Assembly: GCA_009731375.1 (NCBI GenBank)
Contig: BJOX01000033.1
Location: 1,314,893 to 1,343,385, forward strand
DNA from: Paulinella micropora
Lineage: Eukaryota; Cercozoa; Imbricatea; Euglyphida
DNA length: 28,493 nucleotides
Reading direction: 5' to 3'
The notes beneath the pieces are model-generated. The model was not told the DNA's origin, searched no databases, and worked only from the letters and a program-made list of their open reading frames with translations. Position numbers and translations under genes: made by a program. Position 1 is the stretch's first letter, and each line of letters opens with the position of its first letter. Shown piece by piece: positions 1 through 10,009 of this stretch.

Positions 1-2
1 TT

Positions 3-2205
3 CGCATTGATCGTGTTGTTCCAGTCTCACACTGTTACGTTTGTGTTTTAGATGGTGATTTTGTCAAGTGTGAATTTTGCACTGAGCTGGCAGCGGAGCA
101 TTCGATAGGTTTCAAGACGGAGACTGATGCTCAGGACTGGCGTCGGAGAAGTCGATTGCATAGCAAGTTGCATCGAGAAGCCCGGGTAGCCAGCATGATT
201 CGAAAGAAGGGTGCCCCTGTCGACCAACATTCCACTGTGATTTCAACTGACATGAAACCTCCATTCAAAGTTCCTTCTTGCCGCCGCAGAGCAAAAGACT
301 TCAAGGGGAAAATAGTCTTCAGGCTATGTCTTGGCATGACTACCTGTTACACGACCGACACTCATTTCGTTTTTGCGTATCTCGAAGGCGCAGTGGAGCA
401 TAACGTGAACAGCAATATCACTATGCTGGCTTCGATTCTGCATTGGGAGCTGTGGGATCGACGCACTATGGCATCGTGGAAGCTGTACCTGGAATGGGAT
501 GGAGCAGGCGACAACACAGCGTGGGCCATGCTTGGCTTTGCCTCTGATATTGTCGACAGAGATGTCAGGGGAGAAGTCCAGACTCATCGAAAGCCTCCAG
601 GGCACGGTCACGACGGCGACGACCAAGACTTCAGGGTGATGGACATTGGTTTGAAAAGCTCGTTCTTCGTTACCAACATCGCCCAAGCTCTCTTCAAGGC
701 CATGTTGGCCTTCAAAACCAAGCGAGATCGCTACGTGCTGTTGATTCTCGGCTGCAACTACGACTGGCAAACTCATTACAGTCCCTGCATGAACAAGCAC
801 ATCAAGCACTACAACAGGCCGTTGGCATACCGAATCAAGAAGCTGGAGCCGGGAGCGCTTCCGACTGCGGAGATCAAGACATGGGGGGATGCCCAAAAGG
901 AGTGGCACGGGGAGCACGACAACGTGAAAGGGGCGCCACTTCAACTGTTCGTCAAGCGTCCAGGTCAATTTTTATCATTTCTTTTCCTTGGCTGTGTTGT
1001 TCATAGACAACGTTAATATTACTGTAACATACTAATTCTCCTTATTCTGTGTGTTTTTTTCTTTCAGAGACTGACCTTCCACTGAAGCTCCCTGTCGGCC
1101 ACTTTGTCAATCCCCGACTCAAAAAAGATATTCGGTATCTGGCATCCAAATACTGTGGTGAGGATGAAAAGGCATGGATCGAGGAGATGCTTGCGGGTAA
1201 GAATCTCACCAGAATTGAATTCGACGGTGAGTACATGGACGGTGGATTGCCCGGCCGTCCAGCACACATGTCCTGCACTGACGCGAAGGGGACGGAGTGG
1301 AGAGTAGAGTTTCGCCTCATCGACGAACTTCCTGTCAACTTTTGGGAGTTGCCGCCCAATCGTAAAGAAAAGATGGAAGGTCTCACGCGGCTGACACAGG
1401 AAGAGTTAATGTCGTTACCGCGAACTTACTTTTGCAACGACAGAGAGGCGCCTGCACATCCAAAGTGGGTCGGCGCGAGGGAGCTCACTGCAGAGGAGAA
1501 GTTCGCACAGGATGTGGCTTTCAACTTTGCCTCAGCACCGTGGCGTAAGGTGTCGCTACTTCTTAGCGAAGCAGCAGACAAGGAAGCCTTTGCGGCGAGC
1601 CAAATGGTGATAAAGGAGCTCAAGTATTGGCTTCGAATGCATGGCGTATCCACCCAAGACGGAGATCGCAAACAATTCAAAAAGGCTCAGCTTATCGACG
1701 TGGCATGGAGCCATTTTCAGGTTTGTGATTGCGGCCTCCAGGATGAGCTCTCTGCTGATGCTGCAGCTCCAGCACCTCAGCATGCTTCGGATTCAGACGG
1801 AGATGGTCGATTTTCATTTCTCATAGCTAGTATAATTGTATGCTCTGCTATGTATCGTAGCTGCATGATGATTACATTGTGTTGGTAGTAGCTGGGGTAG
1901 CGAATGGCATTGGTAGTGGCGCTCGCGGTCGTCGAGCAGGTCGGGGACGTCGCCGCAAACGCAGGGCTGCTAATGCGCAAAGGGGACGAGGAGTCTATCG
2001 CAAGCGCGCACGTGAACCGCGCGAATCAGAGACAGAGCCATCGCGGCGCAGGCGCCGTCGAGTTCCTGGTCCGGAACCGTGGGAATGCACCATCTGCCAC
2101 TATGAAAACGAGGAGGGAGGCGACAGGTGTGGCCTCTGCTCGTGGGATGATCAATCAACGAGCGACCAATCAACGAGCTCAGATTCGGATCTGCCGCTCC
2201 TGTAG
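3..2205 (+). CDS. Transposase-like protein (DUF7869-like core) with SAP-like segment and C-terminal RanBP2-type zinc finger; 5' partial
   Basis: Seen: the frame is open from base 3, so the true start lies upstream of the window. Inferred exons are 3-963, 1068-1805 and about 1889-2205 (TAG at 2203-2205), with frame kept across both introns. In order: a CX2CX8CX2C cluster (bases 33-80); STDM (Asp at 249); EWDGAGDN (Asp at 498); and GHGHDGDDQDF (600-632). This D / D...N / GH.H.D spacing is what I know of RNase-H-fold transposase-derived DUF7869 proteins. Exon 2 ends in a SAP-like segment (about 1610-1715, LKYWLRMHGVSTQDG). The last exon is Arg/Gly-rich and carries W-x-C-x2-C-x10-C-x2-C (2080-2147), a RanBP2-type finger that in other proteins binds RNA or ubiquitin. 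It could be a transposon gene or a domesticated one; no terminal repeats are visible. Coding is clean apart from introns, unlike the genes to the right. Family call moderate, gene reality high. Confidence 0.72.
964..1067 (+). other. Intron 1 of the transposase-like gene
   Basis: GT at 964-965 and AG at 1066-1067 after a T-rich tract (ttttttctttcag). A TACTAAT branch-point-like motif sits at 1030-1036. Removing 104 nt joins phase 1 to phase 1 and moves cleanly from one open frame to the next. It lacks the palindrome found in the introns of the 16-20 kb gene. Confidence 0.8.
1806..1888 (+). other. Intron 2 of the transposase-like gene (acceptor uncertain)
   Basis: The donor is at 1806-1807 (gatg|gtcgat). 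Three AG acceptors, ending at 1888, 1891 or 1900, all restore the frame that encodes the Arg/Gly-rich segment and zinc finger. Without this intron the frame stops at 1888 after a hydrophobic stretch that looks non-coding. Confidence 0.6.
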
Positions 2206-2375
2206 AAGTCCTCCAATCTACAAACGTGGAAGTTTTTATGTACATCCGCCTGCAATCGTGCGTCTGAATATGTTTCGCGTGTTTATTTAGGTATCTGAAC
2301 AGGCGCTTGGGTCATCGTCCACTTTTTCGTTTGATTTGAAATTGATCTGATTGTAGAGCATATAAGGTAGCTACT

Positions 2376-2381
2376 ATTAAA
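2376..2381 (+). other. Possible polyadenylation signal ATTAAA
   Basis: ATTAAA lies about 170 nt after the stop codon of the transposase-like gene, in AT-rich sequence. It is a weak positional call and may be chance. Confidence 0.25.
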
Positions 2382-3009
2382 GAAAAGCATTTTGATTGCA
2401 TCTGTTTTGTATGAACCTAGTTGCTGTCACGTCCTCACTGACAATCCCTTTATTCACCCCACACACCCACCCACACTCCACCCCCTTCATCTCTCACCCT
2501 TCTAAAAGCATCTTTCTAAGGAAATTAAACAATAATATAATAATGATATGGTAATAGTAGCAGTAATAATCATAAAGCTAATAAGAACAGGTGCATCACA
2601 TCGGACTTACATCGATTCCTCACCTCCGCCCCTACCCCTACCCTACCGACACGTCCCCCTACCTAAAAAAAACTAAGTCCGCAAGCTAATTTGTGAGTAG
2701 AAGTGAGGAAAATAAAGTGAAATAATGCTATAATGATAAATAAAGCTGGTTTCCTTTGTTATCGCAACGGCACGCTGTCATATTCTGATTGCAGACACCA
2801 AAAAAACATAGAAAAATCATCGTAAAACGTGGTTTCGGACCGGTCAAAAATCAGTCTTTTTTTAAGTTAAAGTGATTTAATATTAATAAAAACACTTTTT
2901 GTTATCATTCCTATTCTTTCTACAAACAGTGGAAGCAATATAAATAAGCTCCTGTTAGTTTGGGAGAAATTGACATAATGTCTTGAAAATTTTCGGAAAA
3001 AGTGACCCC
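2382..3009. other. Non-coding, AT-rich with C-rich patches
   Basis: No convincing gene. It contains a C-rich stretch (2440-2510), a second C-rich patch (2620-2665, repeated CTACCC) and A/T-rich sequence to 3009. The far 3' part of the copia element, including any LTR, should lie here if still present. I cannot recognise an LTR by eye. Confidence 0.4.
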
Positions 3010-3011
3010 CC

Positions 3012-3096
3012 CTAGTTAGCAGTTTTCTTTGTTCTATTGCTAGTCCTTCTCTTATACATTCAGCAGCAGCGTAAATTTCCGCTTCATTTGAGCTAA
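3012..3096 (-). pseudogene. Copia RNase H, C-terminal remnant
   Basis: The minus frame reads SSNEAEIYAAAECIREGL, the conserved SSTEAEY.A motif of copia RNase H, where the Glu is an active-site residue. It breaks off within about 10 further codons into unrelated sequence near 3010. The upstream half of this domain is on the opposite strand, ending near 5159. That split is the main evidence for the inversion. Confidence 0.8.
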
Positions 3097-3812
3097 CCAC
3101 CACCACAGTCACCACCACCCACACACAAGAGGACACGACACAGACTCATGACGATGACGACACATGTGACAATGTCGATGATGTTAGTCAGTCAGATAGT
3201 CAACAAGGACAGGGGGAGTATGGAGGGGACACAGAAACACAAGATAGCTTTTCTACACAGGACATCGACACCACACCGACAGCTGCGCCCCATCCCACCG
3301 ACACAACCCCACAGACAACCAACACAGGACTAGGACATGCACACGCACTCACAGATGCATCTGACCCTCAAGCACAACACGAGAGAAGAGCATATGAAGA
3401 GAGTGAGCAGCCTAGTAAAGGAAGCACATGGGAACAGAGTGGCAAGATCACAGAAGCAAACATAGTTCATGAAGGAAAAAGAATAAGACAACAGGCACAA
3501 CAACAACCACCACAAGCACAACAACCACTATCACGACCGCATAGCGAACTAAAACGAAAAGAAAAAGTAGTTGAGATTCAGGAACTAGAGGGAGTGAGAG
3601 TGAGAGTCCTTGCAAGAGAGTGGGGAGACGAGTGGGCAGAGAAGACATACGGAGAGGGCTGGGAGAGTAAAGTGCGCACAGGCATAATGAAGCAGAAGTG
3701 TGCCCCCAAAGAGAGGTTAAAAGTGAGAAAACAACCTAAGCCATCTCACTTTGTTCAATTTGAGGACAGACTAGAAAAGATGCTAGATTCTGACATCAAT
3801 AGTACAAGGTAA
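3097..3812 (+). pseudogene. Copia integrase-RT linker (inverted block, first part)
   Basis: One plus frame is open from 3096 to a stop at 3810-3812. It is Thr/Asp/Gln-rich and low-complexity (acidic run near 3150, QA/QP run near 3490-3530), then becomes more structured (EWGDEWAEKTYGEGWESK). This is the usual character of the spacer between copia integrase and RT. The frame then shifts by one near 3811 into the RT frame. Reading into it from the integrase end at 5160 on the minus strand is in phase. Confidence 0.65.
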
Positions 3813-4696
3813 GTGAGGAAGAGTCCGTATTGCCTGCTGGAGAGTTGGAGAGTGCTATGTTGTGTTATGACAGATGCATGAATGAACCAAATGAGCTTTT
3901 GCTTTATTTAAACATTCGTGTGCCTAAAGAGATAGCAGAGCAGGGATTGACAGCGAAAGAGTTGTTACAGGGCATGAAGAAAGAGATACAGTCTCTTAAG
4001 GACTTTAAGACATACACATGGGTTAACTATAGCGAAGCCAAAAAGGCTGGTGTTAGCAAGATAGTTAGGCTCACATGGGTTCACAAAGTAAAGATAGACG
4101 AGAACGGAAGGAAGTTTATTAAGTCTAGATTAGCTTTAAGGGGAGACATGTTAGAGCCAGGAGTCAGTTTTAACCCTGACCAGTTGTTTGTTCTTTGTGC
4201 CTCACATCGCTCACTGCTCATGCTTGCCAAACTAACTGCCTGACATGGTAATAAGCTTTACGGAATTGATTTCAAAAATGCTTACTTAAATGCCCGCATG
4301 CAAGATCCGGTATTTGCCTACCCACCTGATGCAATGGATAGAGAGGGCAAAGAGGGGATGATATTGCGTGTTGATGGCGTGTTGTATGGTGCGCCGCAGG
4401 CAGGTAGAAGGTGGTATGACATACTAGCCCCTAAGTTAGTAAAGCTAGGATTTAGGTTGAAAGACTCCGACTTATGCATGTTCGTAGAGAAAGACAAGCC
4501 TATAAAAGAAGCTATAATGGGAGTATTTCACGTGGATGATTTGATATTTTCCGCACCTAGCAAAGAAGCTTATGATAAATTCGCGTCTGCATTAGAACGG
4601 TACTACCCACTAAAAAGGTTAGGAGTCGCAAAAGAGTTCAAAGGTATAGAGATAGTGCATGAGAAAGGCAGGATCGTTTTGCACCAGAGAAAGTAA
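3813..4696 (+). pseudogene. Copia reverse transcriptase domain (inverted block)
   Basis: A single frame holds the RVT_2-type domain: LTWVHKVKIDENGR (near 4070); the LYGIDFKNAYLNA motif just after an in-frame TGA at 4241, with the first catalytic Asp in GIDF; then YGAPQAGRRWY; and FHVDDLIF at 4526-4549, equivalent to the YVDD catalytic motif. A TAA at 4694 replaces the codon after HQRK, where copia elements usually have Tyr. Two point stops in one frame with all motifs kept suggest recent decay rather than deep age. Reverse transcription of the element RNA is the family function; this copy cannot encode it intact. Confidence 0.85.
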
Positions 4697-5159
4697 CAGT
4701 TGCAAATTTTACGTGAGACAGGATACGCAAATTCTCGTCCGGCCAGTACCCCTGCGGTAGACAAAACACCGGAAGCAATGTCGGAAGATGCTGCTTTGCG
4801 TAAAATGTCTATTCCGAGTATAGTAGGCAGTTTGCTTTATTTAGCCAAAATTTTAATGACAAAACCAGATATCGAACAAGCTCTTAATGCTGCAAGCGTC
4901 ATGCAAACCATAGATAAAGGAGTAACCTATGCTATGTTAGGCAGAATTATAGGCTATTTAATCAAGTCTTTTCGCGGTTTAGCTTTTCACAGGCCAAAAT
5001 CCGTTCAAGAGGGTATGACCTACCCTAAAGTCACGTCGTGGCCTGATGCCGCTCATAAAGTTTGTTTAAAAACGGGTAAGTCTCGCACGGGTTATATAAT
5101 ATTGTGGGGAGGAGACCCGATAGGATGGCTTTCAAAAAGACAAAGTAGGATAGCACTTA
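4697..5159 (+). pseudogene. Copia RNase H, N-terminal part (inverted block)
   Basis: Same frame as the RT. GSLLYLAKILMTKPDIEQAL is the conserved connection segment, followed by SWPDAAHK (the RNase H DAD-type motif, first Asp), SRTGYIILWGG and GWLSKRQSRIAL. Family members continue from here into SSTEAE, but this strand leaves the domain at about 5156-5159. The continuation is at 3096 on the other strand. The shared junction bases are about TTA. Confidence 0.85.
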
Positions 5160-6175
5160 TTTGTTCAACATCCACATCCTTACTCTCACTCTCCCCCTCA
5201 GCTACATCCTCATCCCACTTGACTGTTCTTTCTGGATGTGCTTCCTTCCCTATCACGTACGGGTTAAACCGCACGTTTCTAACTCCTGTTATCACTTTTC
5301 TACCGTCCCACACTCTATATAACTCTCTAAATAAGTCATACCCTACTAGCATAACTTTCTTTCCTCTAAATTGTCCCTTTCTACCTTGCCTGTGTACATT
5401 GCCCCAATGCATCCTATTGGTCTACGGTGTCAAAAACGGTTTCCTTCGTAATAACTGTTCATATGGGGACATCCCTTTCCTAGGCCCTTGGGTGGCAGGC
5501 AATATGTTATGTAAAGTGGTTGCCGAATGCTCCATCTCTGCCCAGAAAGAAATGGGCAGGTGGGCGTGGTAACGCATGGCTCTTGCGGCCCCAGCCGTAA
5601 TGTCCTTGGCTTTTTCAGCAATAGGGTTGCAATCTTTGTCCCCCGTCGCCGACGTTTTCCAAATAAACAGACTAGGCTTCCACCACTCTATCACTTCTTT
5701 TGGGACATCAAACTCTTGATCACATCTTATTTCTTGTACTTTATTTCCTGTCTGTCTCTCATAAAATGCTACCGCCTGCTTAATGCAGTCAATAAATTCG
5801 TTCTTATGCGAAAGATAATAATCCTTAATACACAACGAGTAATCGTCCGTAACCAAAATTTTGTGTCTCTTACCGTGTATTGAGCGTGCTGACCACGTTC
5901 CGGTGTCTACGTGTGTTACTACTCCTGGCTTACTAGCTCTCTCTATCTTATTAACCTTAAACCTAGGCAACTGCTTCGCCTTACCTATCATACGGGATTC
6001 GCAAACTCTACCTTCTTCTCATCTCCTACTAGCTTTATGCCTAATGCATTTGCTTGAGCTCTCATCTTCTTAATTCTATAGTGTCCACAAGCATAGTGGA
6101 ACAATTCTATATCTACCTTTCTAATCGCACCAGGCTTGCGGGGATAAGACGCATACAGCGTTACCTCACCCGTTT
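5160..6175 (-). pseudogene. Copia GAG-pre zinc-binding domain and integrase
   Basis: Minus frame. The GAG-pre HHCC module begins with FHYACGHYRIKK (about 6070-6110) and ends at CESRM near 5998, with a one-base frame slip near 6007. The integrase core follows: Asp in HVDTGTW (about 5907), Asp in RCDQEFD (5719-5721) and Glu in NPIAEKAK (about 5616). This gives the D,D35E triad, although the second motif is CDQE rather than the usual SDNG. An in-frame stop near 5421 interrupts the C-terminal part, which continues as GKKVMLVGYD...RNVRF, the typical copia integrase C-terminal motif. The acidic linker ends at about 5160, where the inverted block starts. Confidence 0.85.
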
Positions 6176-6465
6176 TGCCCTCTGCCTGTCTACACTCCTG
6201 TCTTTCTCTCTTGGGGTTTCCCTCCCCTTTTACCCCACCACACCCCTATTCTTATTCTGTGGAGGTTCATAACGCTCATTGATGTCCAATGGGGCGTCAA
6301 ACTCGTTGTCCCACCTATAAAGGAGGGTCGACATGAGCCTACCTCTGACAAGCACGTCTTTCTCTTCTAATCTTATGGGGTGTTTTAGTATGACCAACTG
6401 TCCATTTTGATGGACGATAGACCGATGATGGGTATAATCCATCCTGCCGGTCGACGCAATATTCA
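6176..6465 (-). pseudogene. Copia protease-integrase spacer region
   Basis: The minus frame from 6466 reads NIASTGRMDYTHHRSIVHQN and a charged segment, corresponding to the spacer after the protease in copia polyproteins. A stop at 6230 and a frame change lead to the TLYASYPRKP segment just before GAG-pre. There is no domain of its own. Confidence 0.5.
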
Positions 6466-6723
6466 CGGGTATAACCTGGCATCAAGGAGCATAGGCCTTG
6501 ACACCTTAATTGGTTTGCCGTGTCCATTGATACGCGTCACTCTTGCCGTCCCCTCCTGTCCTATCTCACACTCTCCATTACCTGTTACTAGCTTGACAGG
6601 GGGTACGGACTTGATGTCGTGTAATATCTCAGGGTTGCATGCAACGTCTCGGGACGACCCGCTATCCTTAACTATCGTTTTCTTTCTATCTCGCCCCCCT
6701 TCCCCATCTAACACTAGTGCATA
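6466..6723 (-). pseudogene. Copia aspartic protease
   Basis: Minus frame ending at 6463. It contains IVKDSGSSRDVACN, the DSG(A/S) active site of copia proteases, followed by VKLVTGNGECEIGQEGT, matching the usual v.vanG....v.G.G. flap pattern. It shares the gag frame and is separated from it only by a TAG at 6724. That stop could be a mutation or a programmed readthrough site; I cannot tell. Frame slips occur near 6480, before NIAST. Such proteases cut Gag-Pol into mature proteins. Confidence 0.72.
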
Positions 6724-7428
6724 CTAGTTCTGTTTGCTGTTCTTATGTTGTGATGCTGGTGGCTGTGAGGTGTTGCTGTCTTGGGTCTGTGTTGGTGGGG
6801 ATAGTGTCGCGCGAGCTACGTGCGCAACATACACTCCCTCTATCGCTCTCACCACATCTGTCAAGAACTCATCTAGCACTAACTTCCCATCACTCACTCT
6901 CTTCACCTCACCACTGCTTTCTCTAATGCATGTTCTTGTGAGTTGTTGAGCGAGCTGTGCTATGTCTTTGAAAGTAATGATGGGTGGTGTTTTGGTGTGT
7001 GGCTGAGCTTGGGGTGTTGAACCTGGTTGTGCTGTTAGGGTTGCAGCAGTGCCTCCCCTTTTTTTCCTCTTGGCCTCCCCGGTCCCTACAACAACGCTGG
7101 GCAGTCCGGCATCTGCCGGACTCCCACTCACGTCTAGAGTATCCTTCTTGTGCTTCTGTAAATATCGCCTAACATTCCCTTTGCGCGTGAATTGCAGAAA
7201 TTCCGTGTCTATGTCTTCATCATCCACACATGCAGCCATTGCCATATCATGTCTTATTTCATCAGAGCATCGAGAGTCATTGCCATTATCATACTCTTCC
7301 ATCTCTTCTTCATCTTCTTCCTCCTCACTACTCTCTCTCTCTCTCTCTCTCTGCATTGGCGTGTTATCTGTTTGCGTGACTTGTGCGGATGGTGCGGTGT
7401 GAGGTGTTTGTGTGGTGGAGGTGTGTTT
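6724..7428 (-). pseudogene. Copia gag C-terminal extension (acidic, low complexity)
   Basis: Minus frame, the same as the CCHC-containing part of gag and separated from it by a TAA near 7429. It starts with an RE-repeat encoded by a CT microsatellite (about 7329-7352), then an E/D-rich stretch. A more ordinary segment follows (ITFKDIAQLAQQLTRTC, LVLDEFLTDVVRAIEGVYVA) that may form helices, and then a Ser/Gln-rich tail. Such a long extension between knuckle and protease is unusual for copia gag. No domain recognised. Confidence 0.5.
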
Positions 7429-8694
7429 TTACGGTGCTGCCCCTAGACGCCTGCTCCCCTTCACCTCCCCTTTCGCTTTATTCTGCTCACTCTCTCCCTC
7501 CCTCTGTGGAGTTTGGTCAGTGAATGTGGCAGTGAGGTTGTGCGGTGTGACTATCCCTCTCGCTTTTGCATCATCTCTCAAACCTCTCTCATCTGGATAA
7601 TAAGGGGATTTAGGAGGACGGAGGTCTGGGCTGACAGCTAAGTCAAGCAAGGGGTATTCTTTGTCTTGCTTTTTGGCATGATACCCGCAAAATAGACCAT
7701 AGGTCAAACGAGAAGCTTGCGCAGCATTAGGTCCCCGCTTGTCTTTCTCAAGGGAGATCTGACAAGGACTATTCTTTTTGTTTTTCCCGTGACAAATAAG
7801 GGACCTCGGGCTGTCTCGTGAATACCTCGCAATAGCTGTCTGAGGTGTTTTAGGGGCTGAGTTTTGACGCCATGGGGTGTCAGTGGAAATGCCCTTGGTT
7901 AGCTGACTTTGAGAGCGTGAGATTGGCGTGGCGGAGGGACTCCCTCCGTCACTTTGACTAGTTTGATTTGTTGACAGGGGACGAACACCTGGCTCAGTCT
8001 GGGGTTCCCCAGACTCGACATTCGCTCCCTTTCTGCCTCTCTCTTCGTCAGGGGTTTCCCCAGTTTCGTCTAGGACATCTCCCCCCATGAAAACGAGTAA
8101 AGCGTCACTATCTGTTTCGGTGTCCCCTTCTTGTTCTTGTTCTTCCTCTCTTATGAGGTTCGCATCTTTACGAGACTTTTTGTTCTTTGTGTTTTGATGT
8201 TTTCCCTTTTTCTTCTTCTTGTCGTTTTTGTCTTCGCTCACTTGATTTTTCTTACGGGGTTTCTTTGCTGGGCAATACTTTTTCGTGTGGCCTTTCTCGT
8301 TGCATTCAAAACAAGTGACCTTGAGCCACCAATCCTCCTTCTTCTTGAACTTTCTATACTTGCCCTTACCCCCTTCCCCCTCATCTCCCTGATCATCTAG
8401 CAAGAGGTTTGTCTCTCTCTTCTGCCTCGTGTGCTTGTCAGGCCTTTCCTTCCTCTCTTCTCCCTTCCACTTATCCTTTCTCCACAACGCCCATGTGTCT
8501 CTCGCACTATCGACTAGATCATCAAATCCGGGTCTTAGGTTGGGTGGTAGATTGAAGTGAAGTGCTTTGAAACTCTCTCCATATGCGGGGTGTCTTGCAA
8601 GCTTAGCGAGCAGGGCTCTCACTAGGTCATCTTCATCAAAGGGATGAGTTCTATGACTCTCTACCTCTCCTTTCATGGCAACATAGTCATTCAA
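7429..8694 (-). pseudogene. Copia gag, nucleocapsid part with CCHC zinc knuckle
   Basis: Long minus frame. The N-terminal part (HPFDEDDLVRALLAKL...WALWRKDKW) fits the helical gag region. CFECNEKGHTKKYC (about 8272-8313) is a perfect CX2CX4HX4C knuckle, which in this family binds the element RNA. Lys-rich, acidic and Ser/Thr/Pro-rich segments follow for about 290 residues. Joined to the upstream gag piece only by changing frame near 8697. Confidence 0.8.
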
Positions 8695-8697
8695 CCA

Positions 8698-9430
8698 TGC
8701 ATCAACATTTTGTCAGGGTTTGGGATATATGTTTTCGAAAATTTGTGCTTTAATGTTTTTGCTGACCCGGAGATTGAATCGAACTTGGCCCTAACTGCTT
8801 CTATCAGCTCTATCGGGCCAGTCACTATCTTAGTGCGCAAATATCGAACAACAACAGGGTGAGAAAAAGCAACAGACAAATGAGTTGTAGTGTTCGCATG
8901 CGTTCATAATGTCTCTTCTCTTTCTGTATCACTTTCACTCTTAGTGTGTGTGCTCGTTTCGACTGTTTTCTTCTCTCGCGTTTCAGTTTCTTAGCTCTTT
9001 TCTCTCTCCACTGTTTCTTCTGTTCGTCATACAGCTTTGCCCATTCTTTCGGTTTGTCTTCAGCAGATGATTTGCCTTCTTCTTTTTTCGTTTTGGGTCT
9101 CTGTCTACCCCCGTCTGAGACACTGCCATCATTGTCTGAATCGGAGTCAGGAGTATCCTCTGACTCTGGTTCTTCTGGCAAGTCCCTTTCCTCAATTTCT
9201 ATTGCTTTCGCTGGGTCGTAAGGATATTTAACCTTTGCTTTTGCTGGGTCATCGAATGCCAGCGTAACACACTCACCATGCCAGGCACTGATGCCTTTGA
9301 CATAGTTCACTAGCTTGTAACGGAAGTTGGAATAATTCCAAGTGGTACCATCCAACTGCGGGATGTACTCTTGCTTTAAACCCATTGTTTTCTCAGTTCC
9401 AAGGCTCATAACCTTTGGGAAGCTACCCAT
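8698..9430 (-). pseudogene. Copia gag N-terminal part
   Basis: ATG at 9430 on the minus strand. QEYIPQLDGTTWNYSNFRYKL matches the copia gag opening pattern (P.LDG.NY..W). An acidic stretch and a Lys/Arg-rich coiled-coil-like stretch (EWAKLYDEQKKQWREKRAKK) follow. Frame 1 gives way near 8880 to frame 2 (VAFSHPVVVRYLRTKIVTGP, 8879-8698), then near 8697 to the knuckle-containing frame. This start is chosen because it directly precedes the recognisable gag motif and lies about 90 nt below a TATA-like box. Confidence 0.7.
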
Positions 9431-9965
9431 CGTGGAACCTTTACCGATCCCTTTCAGGATCTATCCGGGCTACCTAGCAAGACTATCACGCAATATGGAA
9501 ACGCACTTTAATAACTCGTATATATAGAAGAACTGACTCTGACTTCCGCGTCAAAAACTGACTAACTTAGGTGCTGGTCTGTCGCATTTTCAGTTAACAT
9601 TGGTATTATTGACTGTCCGGCCTATTGACAAATCAACTATAAAAGTAACGGTGAATTAAATTGAAATAGCTATGACTAACGTGTATGGCTAAATAAGGGA
9701 AACTGCACTTATTAGTTGTGGTTCAAGTTGTACGGGTATGTTTTGGCATTTGTGCAGGTTACGGACCGTCTGTAACGCATCGAGTCAGTCCGAGTCACAG
9801 TTGACCCGTGTTAGAGAGACACTCCGTTTTTAACAGTTTTCCCCTCTGCAGTGGCTTGTTGTTTGGGTTCAATTCTGACTTCCCTTTCAGAAGTGGAGGT
9901 TAGCTTTGAACCTGTCGTGTTAATTAATAATTCCATTTTTCCCTTGAGCTCGTAAGGGTAAGACC
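9431..9965 (-). promoter_or_regulatory. Leader / candidate LTR region of the copia element
   Basis: No coding sequence. On the minus strand a TATA-like CTATATATACG lies at about 9515-9527, roughly 90 nt above the gag ATG, as expected for an LTR promoter. I did not find a matching copy at the other end of the element, nor a clear primer-binding site, so the LTR assignment is inferred from position only. Confidence 0.35.
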
Positions 9966-10009
9966 ACTGGGGTCTTATTAATAATACATTTGGAGTCCCT
10001 TTGCCTTTT

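Larger units (their letters stand above)
3010..9430 (-). mobile_element. Degenerate Ty1/copia-type LTR retrotransposon with an internally inverted RT-RNase H block
   Basis: Read on the minus strand from 9430 downward the order is gag (CCHC knuckle), protease (DSG), GAG-pre plus integrase, then a jump. RT and most of RNase H lie on the plus strand at about 3097-5159, and the end of RNase H returns to the minus strand at about 3096-3012. The order PR-INT-RT-RH is diagnostic of Ty1/copia (Pseudoviridae-like), as opposed to Ty3. Several stops and frame changes show it is not autonomous as read. No LTR pair was recognised; the minus-strand leader region is 9431-9965. RNase H breaks off near 3012, so the left end appears truncated or interrupted. 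Confidence 0.85.

Noticed and set aside
324-968. Long minus-strand frame opposite the first exon
   Set aside because: Shadow of the plus-strand gene, which has motifs, phased introns and a better composition.
1721-1741. GT...AG interval that could be a 21-nt intron in exon 2
   Set aside because: Too short, and the frame continues without it.
3097-3136. Start of the minus-strand frame above the RNase H remnant (Val-rich)
   Set aside because: Antisense of the Thr-rich linker in the inverted block.
3808-3816. AAGGTAAGT, a perfect-looking splice donor at the linker/RT frame change
   Set aside because: No suitable acceptor nearby, and copia polyproteins are not normally spliced here; treated as a frame slip.
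5092-5159. Minus-strand frame continuing past the integrase linker
   Set aside because: It is the antisense of the inverted RNase H block; protein character changes at the inversion joint.
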